Shown: positions 8,833-17,409, counted from the first letter of the stretch. The stretch: DNA of 33,994 bases from PALSA-660 sp036508075 (GCA_036508075.1 DATCIA010000105.1:1-33994), one strand, 5' to 3'. Notes: generated from the letters alone by a model not told the origin. Made by a program: numbers and translations.

Positions 8833-10812
8833 TTACGCCCCTCTCACTATGACGGCGCCGATCACGACAAGTCCGGCGAGCGCGCAGCCGGCGGCCGCGA
8901 GCACTCCGATGTAGGGCGCGAGCACGGCCAGTCCCAGCCCCGCGAGCAGACCGGCGTAGCCCAGGCGCTGGTAGCTCTGGACGCGCCCGGCCTGCAGGGT
9001 CCGCACCCGCTCACCCGCCCGCCTCACGAGCGCGGCAAGGCCGTTGACGGCGCCATCGACCACCCTGGCGTCGAAGGTCCACGACGAGGACGAGACGGCC
9101 GACCATCCGCGGCCGGCGGCGTTGACCATCCCGTCGACGACGCGCGCATCGAAGGCGGAGAGGCGATCGGCCAGCCACACGAACGCCTCGACGAGCCCGC
9201 GGTTGTAGGTGAGGTCGAAGTAGAACCCGCGGTCGAGAACGACGGCGACGCGGGGGAACCGCAGACGCAGCGCCTGCGTGTCGACCCCGGCGAAGGCGTA
9301 GACCCACACGCCGAGCCCGATGCCCGCGGTGGCGGCGAGCGAGCCGACCACGGCCATGGTGAGGTCCGGCCAGCCCTTCACCTCGCCGAGGAAGGCGGCG
9401 AAGGCAGGCGACGAGAACCCGATCACCGCGGTGATACCCGCCAGGACCGCCATCGGCGCGACCATCTCGAGGTGGCTCTCGCGCGCCAGCGAGCACACGG
9501 GGCCCCCGAACACCCGCACGCACACGCGGGTCATATAGAAGGCGGTCATCGCGGCGACCAGCAGCGCCACCACGAGCGTGGCGAGCGAGTACCACGTCCC
9601 CTGTGTCCACAGCGTCATGAGGATGTCGTCCTTGCTCCAGAAGCCGGAGAACGGGAAGACGCCGGAAAGCGCGAGCGCTCCGAACAGGAAAGTGCCGGTC
9701 GTCCACGGCATCACCTTGCGCAGTCCGCCCATCTCGCGGATGTCCTGGGTGTGGGTCGCGTGGATGATCACGCCGGCTCCCAGGAAGAGCAGCGACTTGA
9801 AGAACGCGTGCGTGGTGAGGTGGAAGAGCGCCGCGACCTCGCCGCCGGCCCCGAGCGCGATGAACATGTAGCCGAGCTGGCTGATCGTCGAGTACGCAAG
9901 CACCTTCTTGATGTCGTACTGCACCATCGCCAGGATCCCGCCCAGCACCGCGGTCGACGCGCCGACGAACATCACGAACACGAGGACCCACGGCGCGGCT
10001 GCGTGGAACAGCGGGAGTGCGCGGGCGACGAGGTAGACACCGGCCGCGACCATCGTCGCGGCATGGATGAGAGCGGACGCCGGGGTGGGGCCCGCCATCG
10101 CGTCGGGAAGCCACACGTGCAGCGGCACTTGGGCGGACTTGCCCATGGCGCCCGCGAGCAGGCCCAGCGACACCAGGGTCGCGGCGCCGACGGCCCACGT
10201 GGTGCCGTGCAGCACGACGGCGAAGTCGAACGAGTGCGCGTAGGACCACATCGCCGCCAGCCCGATCGCGAAGCCGACGTCACCGACGCGCGTCGTGAGG
10301 AACGCCTTGATCGAGGCTCGCCGCGGCGCGTCCTGCTCGTGCCAGAAGCCGATGAGCAGGTAGCTGCACAGGCCCATCACCTCCCACGACATGTAGAGCA
10401 GGAGGAAGTCACCGGCCAGTACGAGCAGAAGCATCGCCGCCGAGAACAGCGCCAGCACCGCGAAGTACCAACCCTGGCGCTCCTCGCGGTGCATGTAGCC
10501 CAGCGAGTAGACCTGGACGCAGACGCCGACGATCGTCACGACGAGCAGCATGACGGCCGTCACGGGGTCGAGCCGCATGCTGACCGCCACCGGCGCTCCG
10601 CCAAGCGTCGCCAGGACCGTGGAGACGCCCCACACGGGCTCCTCGCCGCCGCCGGGCCACACCTGCAGGAAGGCGGCCACCGAGAGCGCCAGAGAGCCGC
10701 TCATGGCGGCCAGCGGCAACCAGCGGGCCGCGGTCCGGATGCGGCGCGACATCGGCAGCATCGCGGCGAACGCGAGCGCGGGCAGCAGCGGGATGAGCGC
10801 GATCCACATCAT
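8833..10812 (-). CDS. nuoL: Complex I membrane subunit NuoL
   Basis: The distal antiporter-like subunit, 659 residues, with the long C-terminal region that in known structures forms the lateral helix bracing the membrane arm. Signatures are YMSWEVMGLCSYLLIGFW (TM5 glutamate), KSAQVPLHVWLPDAMAGPTP (TM7-8), HAATMVAAGVYLVAR, STISQLGYMFIALG and HAFFKSLLFLGAGVIIH. Both ATGs at 10812 and 10809 are possible starts; GAGGGG lies 8 bases upstream of the first. nuoK ends 4 bases upstream. The region from about residue 520 on is more divergent, as is usual for NuoL. Confidence 0.96.
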   Translation of the reverse strand: MMWIALIPLLPALAFAAMLPMSRRIRTAARWLPLAAMSGSLALSVAAFLQVWPGGGEEPVWGVSTVLATLGGAPVAVSMRLDPVTAVMLLVVTIVGVCVQVYSLGYMHREERQGWYFAVLALFSAAMLLLVLAGDFLLLYMSWEVMGLCSYLLIGFWHEQDAPRRASIKAFLTTRVGDVGFAIGLAAMWSYAHSFDFAVVLHGTTWAVGAATLVSLGLLAGAMGKSAQVPLHVWLPDAMAGPTPASALIHAATMVAAGVYLVARALPLFHAAAPWVLVFVMFVGASTAVLGGILAMVQYDIKKVLAYSTISQLGYMFIALGAGGEVAALFHLTTHAFFKSLLFLGAGVIIHATHTQDIREMGGLRKVMPWTTGTFLFGALALSGVFPFSGFWSKDDILMTLWTQGTWYSLATLVVALLVAAMTAFYMTRVCVRVFGGPVCSLARESHLEMVAPMAVLAGITAVIGFSSPAFAAFLGEVKGWPDLTMAVVGSLAATAGIGLGVWVYAFAGVDTQALRLRFPRVAVVLDRGFYFDLTYNRGLVEAFVWLADRLSAFDARVVDGMVNAAGRGWSAVSSSSWTFDARVVDGAVNGLAALVRRAGERVRTLQAGRVQSYQRLGYAGLLAGLGLAVLAPYIGVLAAAGCALAGLVVIGAVIVRGA

Positions 10813-10816
10813 CGCG

Positions 10817-11128
10817 TCATCCCCTCAGCCGATCGATGCGGTCGAGCTCGACCGTTCGGCGAAGCTTGTAGAGCGCGAGCACCAGCGCGAGCCCGAGGCC
10901 GATCTCGGCGGCGGCCACGACGATGACGAACGAGGCCGCGAACTGCCCCGCCATCGAGGCCGGCGTGACGAAACGCGAGATGGCGACGAGGTTGAGGTTG
11001 ACGGCGTTGGTCATGAGCTCGAGCGACATGAGCACCAGGACAGCGCTCTTCTTCGTGAGCGCGCCGAACAGCCCGATGCAGAAGAGCAGCGCGGCGAGCG
11101 CCATGAACGCCACGGGTCCGACGGTCAC
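10817..11128 (-). CDS. nuoK: Complex I membrane subunit NuoK
   Basis: A small three-helix subunit of the complex I proton-translocation path, 103 residues. Diagnostic features are LVLMSLELMTNAVNLNLVA, holding the conserved TM2 glutamate, and FVIVVAAAEIGLGLALVLAL with the TM3 glutamate. The GTG at 11128 overlaps the nuoJ stop by 4 bases (GTGA). A later ATG (11104) would shorten the first helix, so the GTG is preferred. Confidence 0.95.
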   Translation of the reverse strand: MTVGPVAFMALAALLFCIGLFGALTKKSAVLVLMSLELMTNAVNLNLVAISRFVTPASMAGQFAASFVIVVAAAEIGLGLALVLALYKLRRTVELDRIDRLRG

Positions 11129-11625
11129 CGGTCGTCACCCCCCGCCCACCACACCGCGCCGACGAGCGCGATGAGCAGCACCACCGAGGCGATCTCGAAG
11201 GGAAGGGCCCGTTGCGTGAACAGCAGGGCCCCGAACTCGGCCACGCCGGGCGTGGTCGCAGGCGCGGAGACGACCGGGGGGACGAAGGAGGCGACCGCCG
11301 CGGCCACGGCGCCGAACACGCCGAGCGCGATGATGCCCGCCGACCACGACAGGTCGAGCGGGCGCTGCGCGTCCTCGCGGCGACGCAGCGTCAGCATCAC
11401 GGTGAACAGCACCAGCACGGATACCGCACCCGCGTAGACCATGACCTGGATCAGCGCGAGGAACCCCGCGGACAGCAGCATGAACAGGCCCGCGACGGCC
11501 ATCATGACCTCGAGCAGCCAGAACGCCGCGTGCACCACGTTGCGCACGAGCACCATCATCACTGCTCCGCCGACAGCCGCGACGGCCAGCACGACGAAGG
11601 GCACGACGGCCACGGACTCAGGCAT
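11125..11625 (-). CDS. nuoJ: Complex I membrane subunit NuoJ
   Basis: A five-helix subunit next to NuoH and NuoK in complex I, 166 residues. Features are VHAAFWLLEVMMAVAGLFML and the signature IQVMVYAGAVSVLVLFTVML, where a pi-bulge helix couples quinone chemistry to pumping in known structures. A basic loop (RRREDAQRP) and two further helices follow. The start at 11625 lies inside the end of nuoI (8-base overlap), which implies translational coupling. Confidence 0.95.
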   Translation of the reverse strand: MPESVAVVPFVVLAVAAVGGAVMMVLVRNVVHAAFWLLEVMMAVAGLFMLLSAGFLALIQVMVYAGAVSVLVLFTVMLTLRRREDAQRPLDLSWSAGIIALGVFGAVAAAVASFVPPVVSAPATTPGVAEFGALLFTQRALPFEIASVVLLIALVGAVWWAGGDDR

Positions 11626-12055
11626 CGTCGCCTCCCTTCACCCGGCGCGGGGACGCGGCGTCGACGTCGTGCAGCAGCACGCGCACCAGGTCGTGGGGGT
11701 CTCGCGTCGCCAGCTCGTACTCGTGGCTCATCTCGATCGCGTCGTACGGGCATGCCTCGACGCACAGGCCGCACATCATGCAGGCGCCGACCTCGTAGAC
11801 GTAGTCGTCGATGTGCTTCCCGCCGCCCTCGATCGGTGACACCACGACGCTGAGGACGTGATCGGGGCACTCGTTCTCGCAGATGCGGCACGCGGTGCAC
11901 TTCGGGTTGCCGTCGGCGTCGTAGAGCTGCGCCACGGCCCAGCGCGCCCGCTCGGGGATCACGAGCTTCTGCTCGGGATACATGACCGTGATCGGGCCGC
12001 GGAGCATGTTGCGCATGGTGATGCGCATGCCGTTGAGGATGCCGGAGCCCCACAT
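11618..12055 (-). CDS. nuoI: Complex I iron-sulfur subunit NuoI
   Basis: A ferredoxin-like subunit carrying two [4Fe-4S] clusters (N6a/N6b) that passes electrons to NuoB. 145 residues. Two complete CxxCxxCxxxCP motifs are visible: Cys53-56-59-63 (CTACRICENECP) and Cys92-95-98-102 (CMMCGLCVEACP). An N-terminal amphipathic segment includes the usual ITVMYPEQK. The ATG at 12055 shares one base with the nuoH stop (TGATG). In complexes without NuoEFG, as here, NuoI is the likely entry point for electrons from a soluble donor such as ferredoxin; that last point is inference. Confidence 0.96.
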   Translation of the reverse strand: MWGSGILNGMRITMRNMLRGPITVMYPEQKLVIPERARWAVAQLYDADGNPKCTACRICENECPDHVLSVVVSPIEGGGKHIDDYVYEVGACMMCGLCVEACPYDAIEMSHEYELATRDPHDLVRVLLHDVDAASPRRVKGGDDA

Positions 12056-13068
12056 CAGCGGCTCACCGCCACGGCGATGACGGGCCACAGGCGCTGGATG
12101 CACGCCCACAGCACGACCCACGCGAGCGAGACCGGGATGAGCACCTTCCAGCAGAACGACAGCATCTGGTCGACGCGGAAGCGGGGCAGCGAGCCGCGCG
12201 CCCACATCATCACGAAGATGCCGGTGTAGGTCTTGGCCATGAACACGAGCGGGGCGAGCCACGCCGGTGTGGCGAGCCAGGGCAGCTGCCAGCCGCCGAA
12301 GAACAGCATCGTGCCGATCGCCGAGACGACGAACATGTTCGAGAACTCGGCGAGGTACATGAAGGAGAACCGCATGCCCCCATACTCGTTGGCGAAGCCC
12401 GTGATCAGCTCCGACTCGGCCTCGGACATGTCGAACGGCGTCTGCTGCGTCTCGGCCTGCGAAGAGATCGCGTACACGACGAACGCGATCAACTGCGGCA
12501 GGACGAACCAGCGCGGGATGAAGCCGAGCCACACGCCCGACTGCGCCGCGACGATCTTCACCGGATCGAGCGAGCCGGCCATCATCACGGGGCCGAGCGC
12601 GGACAGCAGCAGCGGCACCTCGTACGCGATCTGCAGGCCGGCCGCGCGCATTCCGCCCAAAAGCGACCACTTCGAGTTCGAGGACCAACCGGCCATGAGC
12701 ACGCCGAGCGGCACGAGTGAGGTGAGCGCGAACGCGAGCAGCAGGCCGGTGTCGAGGCTGGTCACGGCAAGCGTGGGTCCGAACACCAGCGGGATGTAGG
12801 CCATGAACGACGGCACGAAGATCAGGAACGGCGCGATGTTGAACAGCCATGCGTCCGCGGAGTCGGGGCGCAGGTCCTCTTTGGTGAGCAGTTTGATGAC
12901 GTCGTTGATCGTCTGCAGGATGCCCCACGGGCCGACGCGGTTCGGGCCGATGCGCAGGTGCAGGCGGCCGAGCACCTTCCGCAGCATGTAGATGAGCACG
13001 ACGCCGTTGACGAGCAGCAGCCCGATCATGGCGCCGAACCGCGCGAGGACGCCCAAGGCGGTACTCAT
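12055..13068 (-). CDS. nuoH: Complex I membrane subunit NuoH
   Basis: An eight-helix subunit forming the membrane side of the quinone-binding chamber, 337 residues. Signatures are RIGPNRVGPWGILQTINDVIKL at about 41-62 (split: RIGPNRVGPWG then ILQTINDVIK), SQAETQQTPFDMSEAESELI with its cluster of acidic residues, GFANEYGGMRFSFMYLAEF, and WARGSLPRFRVDQMLSFCWK. It begins with an ATGA overlap on the nuoD stop. No deviation from the family is seen. Confidence 0.97.
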   Translation of the reverse strand: MSTALGVLARFGAMIGLLLVNGVVLIYMLRKVLGRLHLRIGPNRVGPWGILQTINDVIKLLTKEDLRPDSADAWLFNIAPFLIFVPSFMAYIPLVFGPTLAVTSLDTGLLLAFALTSLVPLGVLMAGWSSNSKWSLLGGMRAAGLQIAYEVPLLLSALGPVMMAGSLDPVKIVAAQSGVWLGFIPRWFVLPQLIAFVVYAISSQAETQQTPFDMSEAESELITGFANEYGGMRFSFMYLAEFSNMFVVSAIGTMLFFGGWQLPWLATPAWLAPLVFMAKTYTGIFVMMWARGSLPRFRVDQMLSFCWKVLIPVSLAWVVLWACIQRLWPVIAVAVSR

Positions 13069-14264
13069 CGGTCGATCTCCCCGAGCACGATGTCGAGGCT
13101 GCCGAGCGTGACGATGGCGTCGGCGATCAGCCCGCCCGCGAGCGCCTCGTCGACGACCGCGAGGTTGAAGTAGGCCGGGGAGCGCAGACGCATCCGGTAG
13201 GGAGTCAGCCCGCCATCGGAGACGAGGTGGATGCCGAGCTCGCCGCGGGGCGACTCCACGGCGGCGTAGCTCTCCCCCGCCGGCACCTTCAGCGCGCGCG
13301 AACGCTTCGAGGAGAACTCACCCTCGGGCATCCCGTCGAGCAGCTGGCGGATCAATCTCAGGCACTGGCGCATCTCGCCGACGCGCACGACATAGCGGTC
13401 CCAGTTGTCGCCGCGCTGCCCCGTCGGCACCTCGAACTCGAGCTCGGGGTACGCGCAGTAGGGCACGTCGCGGCGCAGGTCGTAGTCGACGCCCGAGGCG
13501 CGCAGGCAGCCGCCGGTCATCCCGAACGCGAGCGCGGTCGTGCGGTCGATGACCCCGGTGCCGTTCATGCGCAGCCGGAAGATCTCGTTGCCCCCGAGAA
13601 GCGCGTCGTTCTCGTCGAGCCACCCCGAGGCGTGCGATAGCCACTCGCGGATCTTCGCGTCGATGCCCGCCGGGATGTCGGCGACCACGCCGCCGGGACG
13701 GACGTAGTTGAACATCATCCGCGAGCCGGTGATCGCCTCGAGCACGTCGAGGATCATCTCGCGGTCGCGCATGATGTAGAGGAACGGAGCCATGGCACCC
13801 GCGTCGAGGCCGAAGGTGCCGATCCACACGAGGTGGCTCGCGTAGCGGTTCAGCTCCATCAGCAGCGAGCGTAGCCACGACGCCTTGCGCGGCACCTCGA
13901 TGCCCGCCAGCTTCTCGACCGTCAGCGCCCATGCGGTCTCCGTGTGCAGACCCGAGAGGTAGTCGGCGCGATCCAGCAGCGTCGGGACCTGGTGGTAGCG
14001 GCGCGACTCGGCGAGCTTCTCGATGCCTCGGTGCAGGTAGCCCAGCGACGCCTCGGCTGCGATGACCTCCTCGCCGTCGAGTTCGACGAGCACGTGGAGC
14101 ACGCCGTGCGTGGACGGATGCTGCGGCCCCATGTTGAGCACGAGGTGCTCGGTCGCCAGTTCGTCGACCCCACGCGGGATGCGGCGCAGGCCACGCGGCA
14201 GCGGCCCGGGACGCTGGGTGCCCTCCGAGGTGATCTGCCAGCCCATGTGCTCTTCGTCGGTCAC
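13065..14264 (-). CDS. nuoD: Complex I quinone-site subunit NuoD (49-kDa type)
   Basis: A peripheral-arm subunit that, with NuoB, forms the quinone-reduction site; it is homologous to the [NiFe]-hydrogenase large subunit. About 399 residues from the GTG at 14264, which overlaps the nuoC stop (GTGA). An ATG at 14246 is the alternative. Visible are VLNMGPQHPSTHGVLH with HPSTHG at 49-54 (quinone-site histidines by family knowledge), ADYLSGLHTETAWAL, RPGGVVADIP and the C-terminal VVDEALAGG region with LGSLDIVLGEIDR. The hydrogenase NiFe cysteines are absent, as expected for complex I. NuoC is a separate gene here, not fused. Confidence 0.96.
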   Translation of the reverse strand: MTDEEHMGWQITSEGTQRPGPLPRGLRRIPRGVDELATEHLVLNMGPQHPSTHGVLHVLVELDGEEVIAAEASLGYLHRGIEKLAESRRYHQVPTLLDRADYLSGLHTETAWALTVEKLAGIEVPRKASWLRSLLMELNRYASHLVWIGTFGLDAGAMAPFLYIMRDREMILDVLEAITGSRMMFNYVRPGGVVADIPAGIDAKIREWLSHASGWLDENDALLGGNEIFRLRMNGTGVIDRTTALAFGMTGGCLRASGVDYDLRRDVPYCAYPELEFEVPTGQRGDNWDRYVVRVGEMRQCLRLIRQLLDGMPEGEFSSKRSRALKVPAGESYAAVESPRGELGIHLVSDGGLTPYRMRLRSPAYFNLAVVDEALAGGLIADAIVTLGSLDIVLGEIDR

Positions 14265-14710
14265 GAGGGTCGCCGCACCTCCTCGGCCGTGCGGATCAGC
14301 ACGGACTTGCGCAGCAGCGGTTCGGTGCCGTCGGTGGTAAGCAGGCGCTTGGGGTTGGGGTGCCCCGTGAAGGTCATCCCGAGCAGCTCGGCCGCCTCGC
14401 GCTCGGGGTACAGCGCCGCGGGGTAGGTCTCCCACACGCTCGGCGCCGAGCCGTCGTAGTCGACGAGCGCCTTGAGGTAGAGGTCGGAGCGCTGCGCGAA
14501 CGCGCGCAGGTGCCACGTGACCTCGAGCCGCTCGCCCGTGTCGGTGGCGAACAGGTCGACGAGGAAGTCGAACCCGGATTCCTCGAGCGCGGCGAGCGCG
14601 TCCGCGATCAGGGAGACGTCGAGGCGCACGACCTCGCCGAGCACCTCGGTCGAGGCCTCGAAGGGGATGCCGCACGCATGGAGGACGTCAGCGGGTCGCG
14701 TCGCGGGCAT
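14261..14710 (-). CDS. nuoC: Complex I subunit NuoC (30-kDa type)
   Basis: A peripheral-arm structural subunit next to NuoD, 149 residues. The family core reads DFLVDLFATDTGERLEVTWHLR, then WETYPAALYPEREAAELLGM and TFTGHPNPKRLLTTDG, matching the usual pattern of a Trp/Tyr-Pro stretch, E-REx-DL/ML-GI, and a GHP-(x)-RR/KR-L motif. The ATG at 14710 lies 23 bases inside the end of nuoB, an unusually long overlap, but the N-terminal residues after it fit the family and no better start is seen. Confidence 0.92.
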   Translation of the reverse strand: MPATRPADVLHACGIPFEASTEVLGEVVRLDVSLIADALAALEESGFDFLVDLFATDTGERLEVTWHLRAFAQRSDLYLKALVDYDGSAPSVWETYPAALYPEREAAELLGMTFTGHPNPKRLLTTDGTEPLLRKSVLIRTAEEVRRPS

Positions 14711-15191
14711 CGAGCCGCTCCTGTGTCTTCGCGCGGATCTTGTCCTGCAACTGCGTGAAGGCGTACTGCATCGACTCCGGGCGCGGAGGACAGCCCGGCA
14801 CCCAGATGTCGACGGGGACGATCGTGTCGACGCCCAGGACCACGTTGGGATACTCGCGGAACGGACCTCCGGTGGACGCGCATGCGCCCATGGCGATGAC
14901 CCACTTGGGCTCGGGCATCTGGTCGTAGAGACGGCGCAGCACGGGCGCCATCTTCTTGTTGACCGTGCCCGCGACGATCATCACGTCGGTCTGGCGCGGG
15001 CTACCCCGGTGGAAGATGCCGAAGCGGTCGTAGTCGAACCGCGGTCCGCCGGCGCTCATCAGGCCCTCGATGGCGCAGCAGGCGATGCCGAAGCTCAGGT
15101 AGAAGAGCGAGTTGGCGCGCGCCAGGTCGAACAGCTGCTCGCTGCGGATGAAGACGACGGAGTGCTCCCCGGCGATGCGGTCTAGCGCCAC
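14688..15191 (-). CDS. nuoB: Complex I iron-sulfur subunit NuoB (N2 cluster)
   Basis: A peripheral-arm subunit carrying the terminal [4Fe-4S] cluster N2 that reduces quinone. 167 residues from the GTG at 15191. All four cluster cysteines are visible: adjacent Cys38-Cys39 (GIACCAIEGL), Cys104 (MGACASTGG) and Cys134 (VPGCPPRPE). GTVNKKMAPVLRRLYDQMP and RFDYDRFG also match the family. The start lies 10 bases inside nuoA. An ATG start would fall after the first conserved region, so GTG is preferred. Confidence 0.96.
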   Translation of the reverse strand: MALDRIAGEHSVVFIRSEQLFDLARANSLFYLSFGIACCAIEGLMSAGGPRFDYDRFGIFHRGSPRQTDVMIVAGTVNKKMAPVLRRLYDQMPEPKWVIAMGACASTGGPFREYPNVVLGVDTIVPVDIWVPGCPPRPESMQYAFTQLQDKIRAKTQERLDARDATR

Positions 15192-15550
15192 TGGAGCGCC
15201 CCCTCCTTCCACGCATAGGCCAGCCCGAGCGCGAGGATGCCGATGAAGACGACCATCTCGCCCAACACGAACAGCGGGAGCGCGTCGAGCGTGACGGCCC
15301 ACGGGTAGAGGAACGCGGTCTCGACGTCGAAGAGCACGAAGAGCAGCGCGTAGAGGTAGTAGCCGATCTTGAGCTGCACCCAGGGAGGCCCGACCGGCTC
15401 GACACCGCACTCGTAGATCTCGGACTTCACACGCTCGGGCTTGCGGTGCTGGAGCAGTCGCGACATGCCCAAGGTGACGCCGACGAAAGCGACGCCGCCG
15501 ATGAGGAACCACGCTATGACGTTGTAGTCGAACGCGTACGACGGCTCCAT
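15182..15550 (-). CDS. nuoA: Complex I membrane subunit NuoA
   Basis: A three-helix membrane subunit near the quinone chamber, the first gene of the nuo operon, 122 residues from the ATG at 15550. Signatures are KSEIYECGVEPVG (the ECG/C-G motif after TM1), QLKIGYYLYALLFVLFDVET with the conserved FDxE, and AFLYPWAV. An upstream in-frame extension is possible on paper, but its residues look non-coding and a purine-rich GGAACGGG lies upstream of this ATG. Confidence 0.95.
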   Translation of the reverse strand: MEPSYAFDYNVIAWFLIGGVAFVGVTLGMSRLLQHRKPERVKSEIYECGVEPVGPPWVQLKIGYYLYALLFVLFDVETAFLYPWAVTLDALPLFVLGEMVVFIGILALGLAYAWKEGALQWR

Positions 15551-15584
15551 GCGACCCGTTCCGCTGTCCCGGCTTCTACTTCCG

Positions 15585-15590
15585 AGGATA
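15585..15590 (-). promoter_or_regulatory. Possible -10 element for the nuo operon
   Basis: The minus strand reads TATCCT 35-40 bases upstream of nuoA, between the hairpin at 15619-15660 and the nuoA start. The same hexamer occurs upstream of argS. No good -35 is seen at 16-18 bases, so this is a candidate only. Confidence 0.25.
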
Positions 15591-15618
15591 TGCCCGAGCG
15601 TCCCCCGAGATACACGAA

Positions 15619-15660
15619 TGCCCTTCGGCGTGGCGGCGCCAGTGCCGCCACGCGAGGGCA
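15619..15660 (-). terminator. Strong hairpin between the 138-residue gene and nuoA
   Basis: The outer stem pairs tgccct (15619-15624) with agggca (15655-15660). The inner stem is a perfect 10-bp pairing of gcgtggcggc (15628-15637) with gccgccacgc (15644-15653) around a 6-base loop. It lies 95 bases beyond the stop of the upstream gene and about 70 bases before nuoA. A short T-containing stretch (ATTCGTGT) follows on the minus strand. It is most likely a terminator that isolates nuo, but a leader structure is possible. Confidence 0.5.
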
Positions 15661-15754
15661 GGAGGTCGAGGGAGCGTATCACTCGGCAGGAAGTCGGGGC
15701 AAGAGGGAAAGCGCACATACCCCGCGAGGTATGCCGCGAAGGCGGCGCAGCGCG

Positions 15755-16171
15755 TCAGGGGGCGGGCGCTCCCCCGTCGGCGTCGTCGGGTGCAGGCCCC
15801 GACTTCAGGATCTCCCAGTACTGGGCGACCCGTCCGATCACCAGCGCCTGCAGCGGCTCGACGAGGAACGTGTAGGCCTTCCGCCGCGCGATGAGCTCCT
15901 GAATATGATCCGCGAGTTCAAGGTCGCCGATCGTCTCCCGGGTCCACTTGACCAGCAGATCGGGGTCGATGAAGTTCACACCGACGTCGGAGTCGGTCCC
16001 GTCCTGAGGCTCGAACGGCACGAGGAACTCGGCGACCTCCAGCAGACTGCGCAGGCGTCGGGCCGGACGCGCGGTGGACAGGAGCTCCGCGGCCTCGAGC
16101 GCCTCGAAGATCCCCACATCGCGCATCCAGAGGGCGGCGTCCTCGCGGGACGGGGTACTCAGTGGTTCCAT
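15755..16171 (-). CDS. Conserved-looking cytosolic protein, function unknown
   Basis: 138 residues from the ATG at 16171, preceded by AAGGAGG 4 bases upstream, a strong ribosome binding site. The protein is acidic and mostly helical, with no membrane segment, signal peptide, cysteine cluster or nucleotide-binding motif. The segments LEVAEFLVPFEP, FIDPDLLVKWTRETIG and LIARRKAYTFLVEPLQALVI look like a compact alpha-helical domain. The tail is Pro/Ala/Asp/Gly-rich. No family is recognised. It lies 73 bases downstream of the capA-like gene and is separated from nuo by a strong hairpin, so it may be cotranscribed with the former. Confidence 0.7.
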   Translation of the reverse strand: MEPLSTPSREDAALWMRDVGIFEALEAAELLSTARPARRLRSLLEVAEFLVPFEPQDGTDSDVGVNFIDPDLLVKWTRETIGDLELADHIQELIARRKAYTFLVEPLQALVIGRVAQYWEILKSGPAPDDADGGAPAP

Positions 16172-16244
16172 CAGGCCTCCTTGGCCGCTCGCCCCGGCAT
16201 CTCGCATACGACCATACCCCTCGCCGGCGGACGCCGCGACCCGT

Positions 16245-17324
16245 CTAGAGGTAGCCCCTGAACACCCGCGCGCAGTAGGAGCGATACGCGCGCATGTGTG
16301 CGCGGTCGCTCGCGCTGATGCGCGAGGCGCCCGCCTTGAGCGCGTCGGAGATGAGCACGGTGCGCCACGTGGACGTGCCCTGCCCGTAGGAGACGTCGCG
16401 GTAGACGGGCAGCACCTTGAGGCGCGCAACCTTCGCGACCCCACTGCGGCGCGTGACCGTGGCCGAGACCATGATCCCGAGGTCGGTGTAGGGCTTGGTC
16501 ATGGTGCTGATGAAGTTGCCCATCGAGTAGACGATGTAGTGGCCCCGGTACTTCTCGACCGGACGCACGACGTGCGGATGCGATCCCAGGACGAGGTCGG
16601 CCCCCGCGTCGATCCACGCCCGCGCCTTCGCCTTGGTCGCGCTCTCCGGGGTACGCGAGTACTCCGCGCCGAAGTGCGGGACGACGATCACGAGGTCGGC
16701 CTGAGCGCGCCCGTGGGCGATCCAGTGCTTCATCGTGATCATGTCGATGCGGTTCACGGCTCCCGGGAACGGGCTGCGGATCCCGTTGGTGCCGTAGGTG
16801 AACGCGATGAAGGCGATCTTCACGCCGTCGTGCGTGACGACCGTCATGCCGGACTTGTTGCTGCCCGTGTGCGCGAGGCCGAGGCGGTCGAGGTAGGAGG
16901 CCGTGTAGCGGACCCCGGTCGCACCACCGTCAAGCGTGTGGTTGTTGGCGGTGGTGAGCACGTCGAACCCGGCGCCCTTCAGGGCGCGGGCGTAGGCGGT
17001 CGGCGAGCGGAAGCACGGGTAGCCGGTGAAGCCGCTCGAGCGCAGAGTCGTCTCGAGGTTGCCGGCCGCGATGTCGGCCGCCTTGATCCACGGCGCGATC
17101 GCGCGGAACGAGGGGGCGAAGTCGTAGACGCCGTGGCTGTACGCGGCAGAGAGCTGCCCGCGGTGCACCATGAGGTCGCCGACGGCGATGACAGTGACGG
17201 TCGCGTCGGGCGTCGCGGTGGGCTCGGGAGTGGGAGTGGTCTCGGCGATGGCGATCGCCGGAGCGGCCAGCGCGATCAGCAGCGCCGCCGCGGCTACTGT
17301 CGTGACCCACCTGCGAATGCTCAT
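16245..17324 (-). CDS. Secreted CapA-family metallophosphatase (poly-gamma-glutamate capsule protein-like)
   Basis: 359 residues from the ATG at 17324. A signal peptide is visible: basic MSIRRW, a hydrophobic core at 7-21 and an AIA-type cleavage site near 25, followed by a Thr/Pro-rich linker (29-42). The calcineurin-like metallophosphatase domain of the PGA_cap family has VGDLMVHR at 48-55, AAGNLETTL, NNHTLDGG at 127-134, VVPHFGAEYS, GSHPHVVRPVE and YSMGNFIS, which together supply the usual metal-binding Asp, Asn and His residues. Relatives include CapA/PgsA, needed for poly-gamma-glutamate export, but no pgsB/pgsC genes are present here. The role may therefore be general cell-envelope phosphoesterase. 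The start is supported by a G-rich stretch just upstream. Confidence 0.88.
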   Translation of the reverse strand: MSIRRWVTTVAAAALLIALAAPAIAIAETTPTPEPTATPDATVTVIAVGDLMVHRGQLSAAYSHGVYDFAPSFRAIAPWIKAADIAAGNLETTLRSSGFTGYPCFRSPTAYARALKGAGFDVLTTANNHTLDGGATGVRYTASYLDRLGLAHTGSNKSGMTVVTHDGVKIAFIAFTYGTNGIRSPFPGAVNRIDMITMKHWIAHGRAQADLVIVVPHFGAEYSRTPESATKAKARAWIDAGADLVLGSHPHVVRPVEKYRGHYIVYSMGNFISTMTKPYTDLGIMVSATVTRRSGVAKVARLKVLPVYRDVSYGQGTSTWRTVLISDALKAGASRISASDRAHMRAYRSYCARVFRGYL

Positions 17325-17409
17325 GTGCCCCCCGGCCCCCGAGTGACGCGCCCCCATTACGACGAGTATCGCAGGTCGCGGACTGCGCGTCAGGTTCCGA
17401 GGATCTTCA

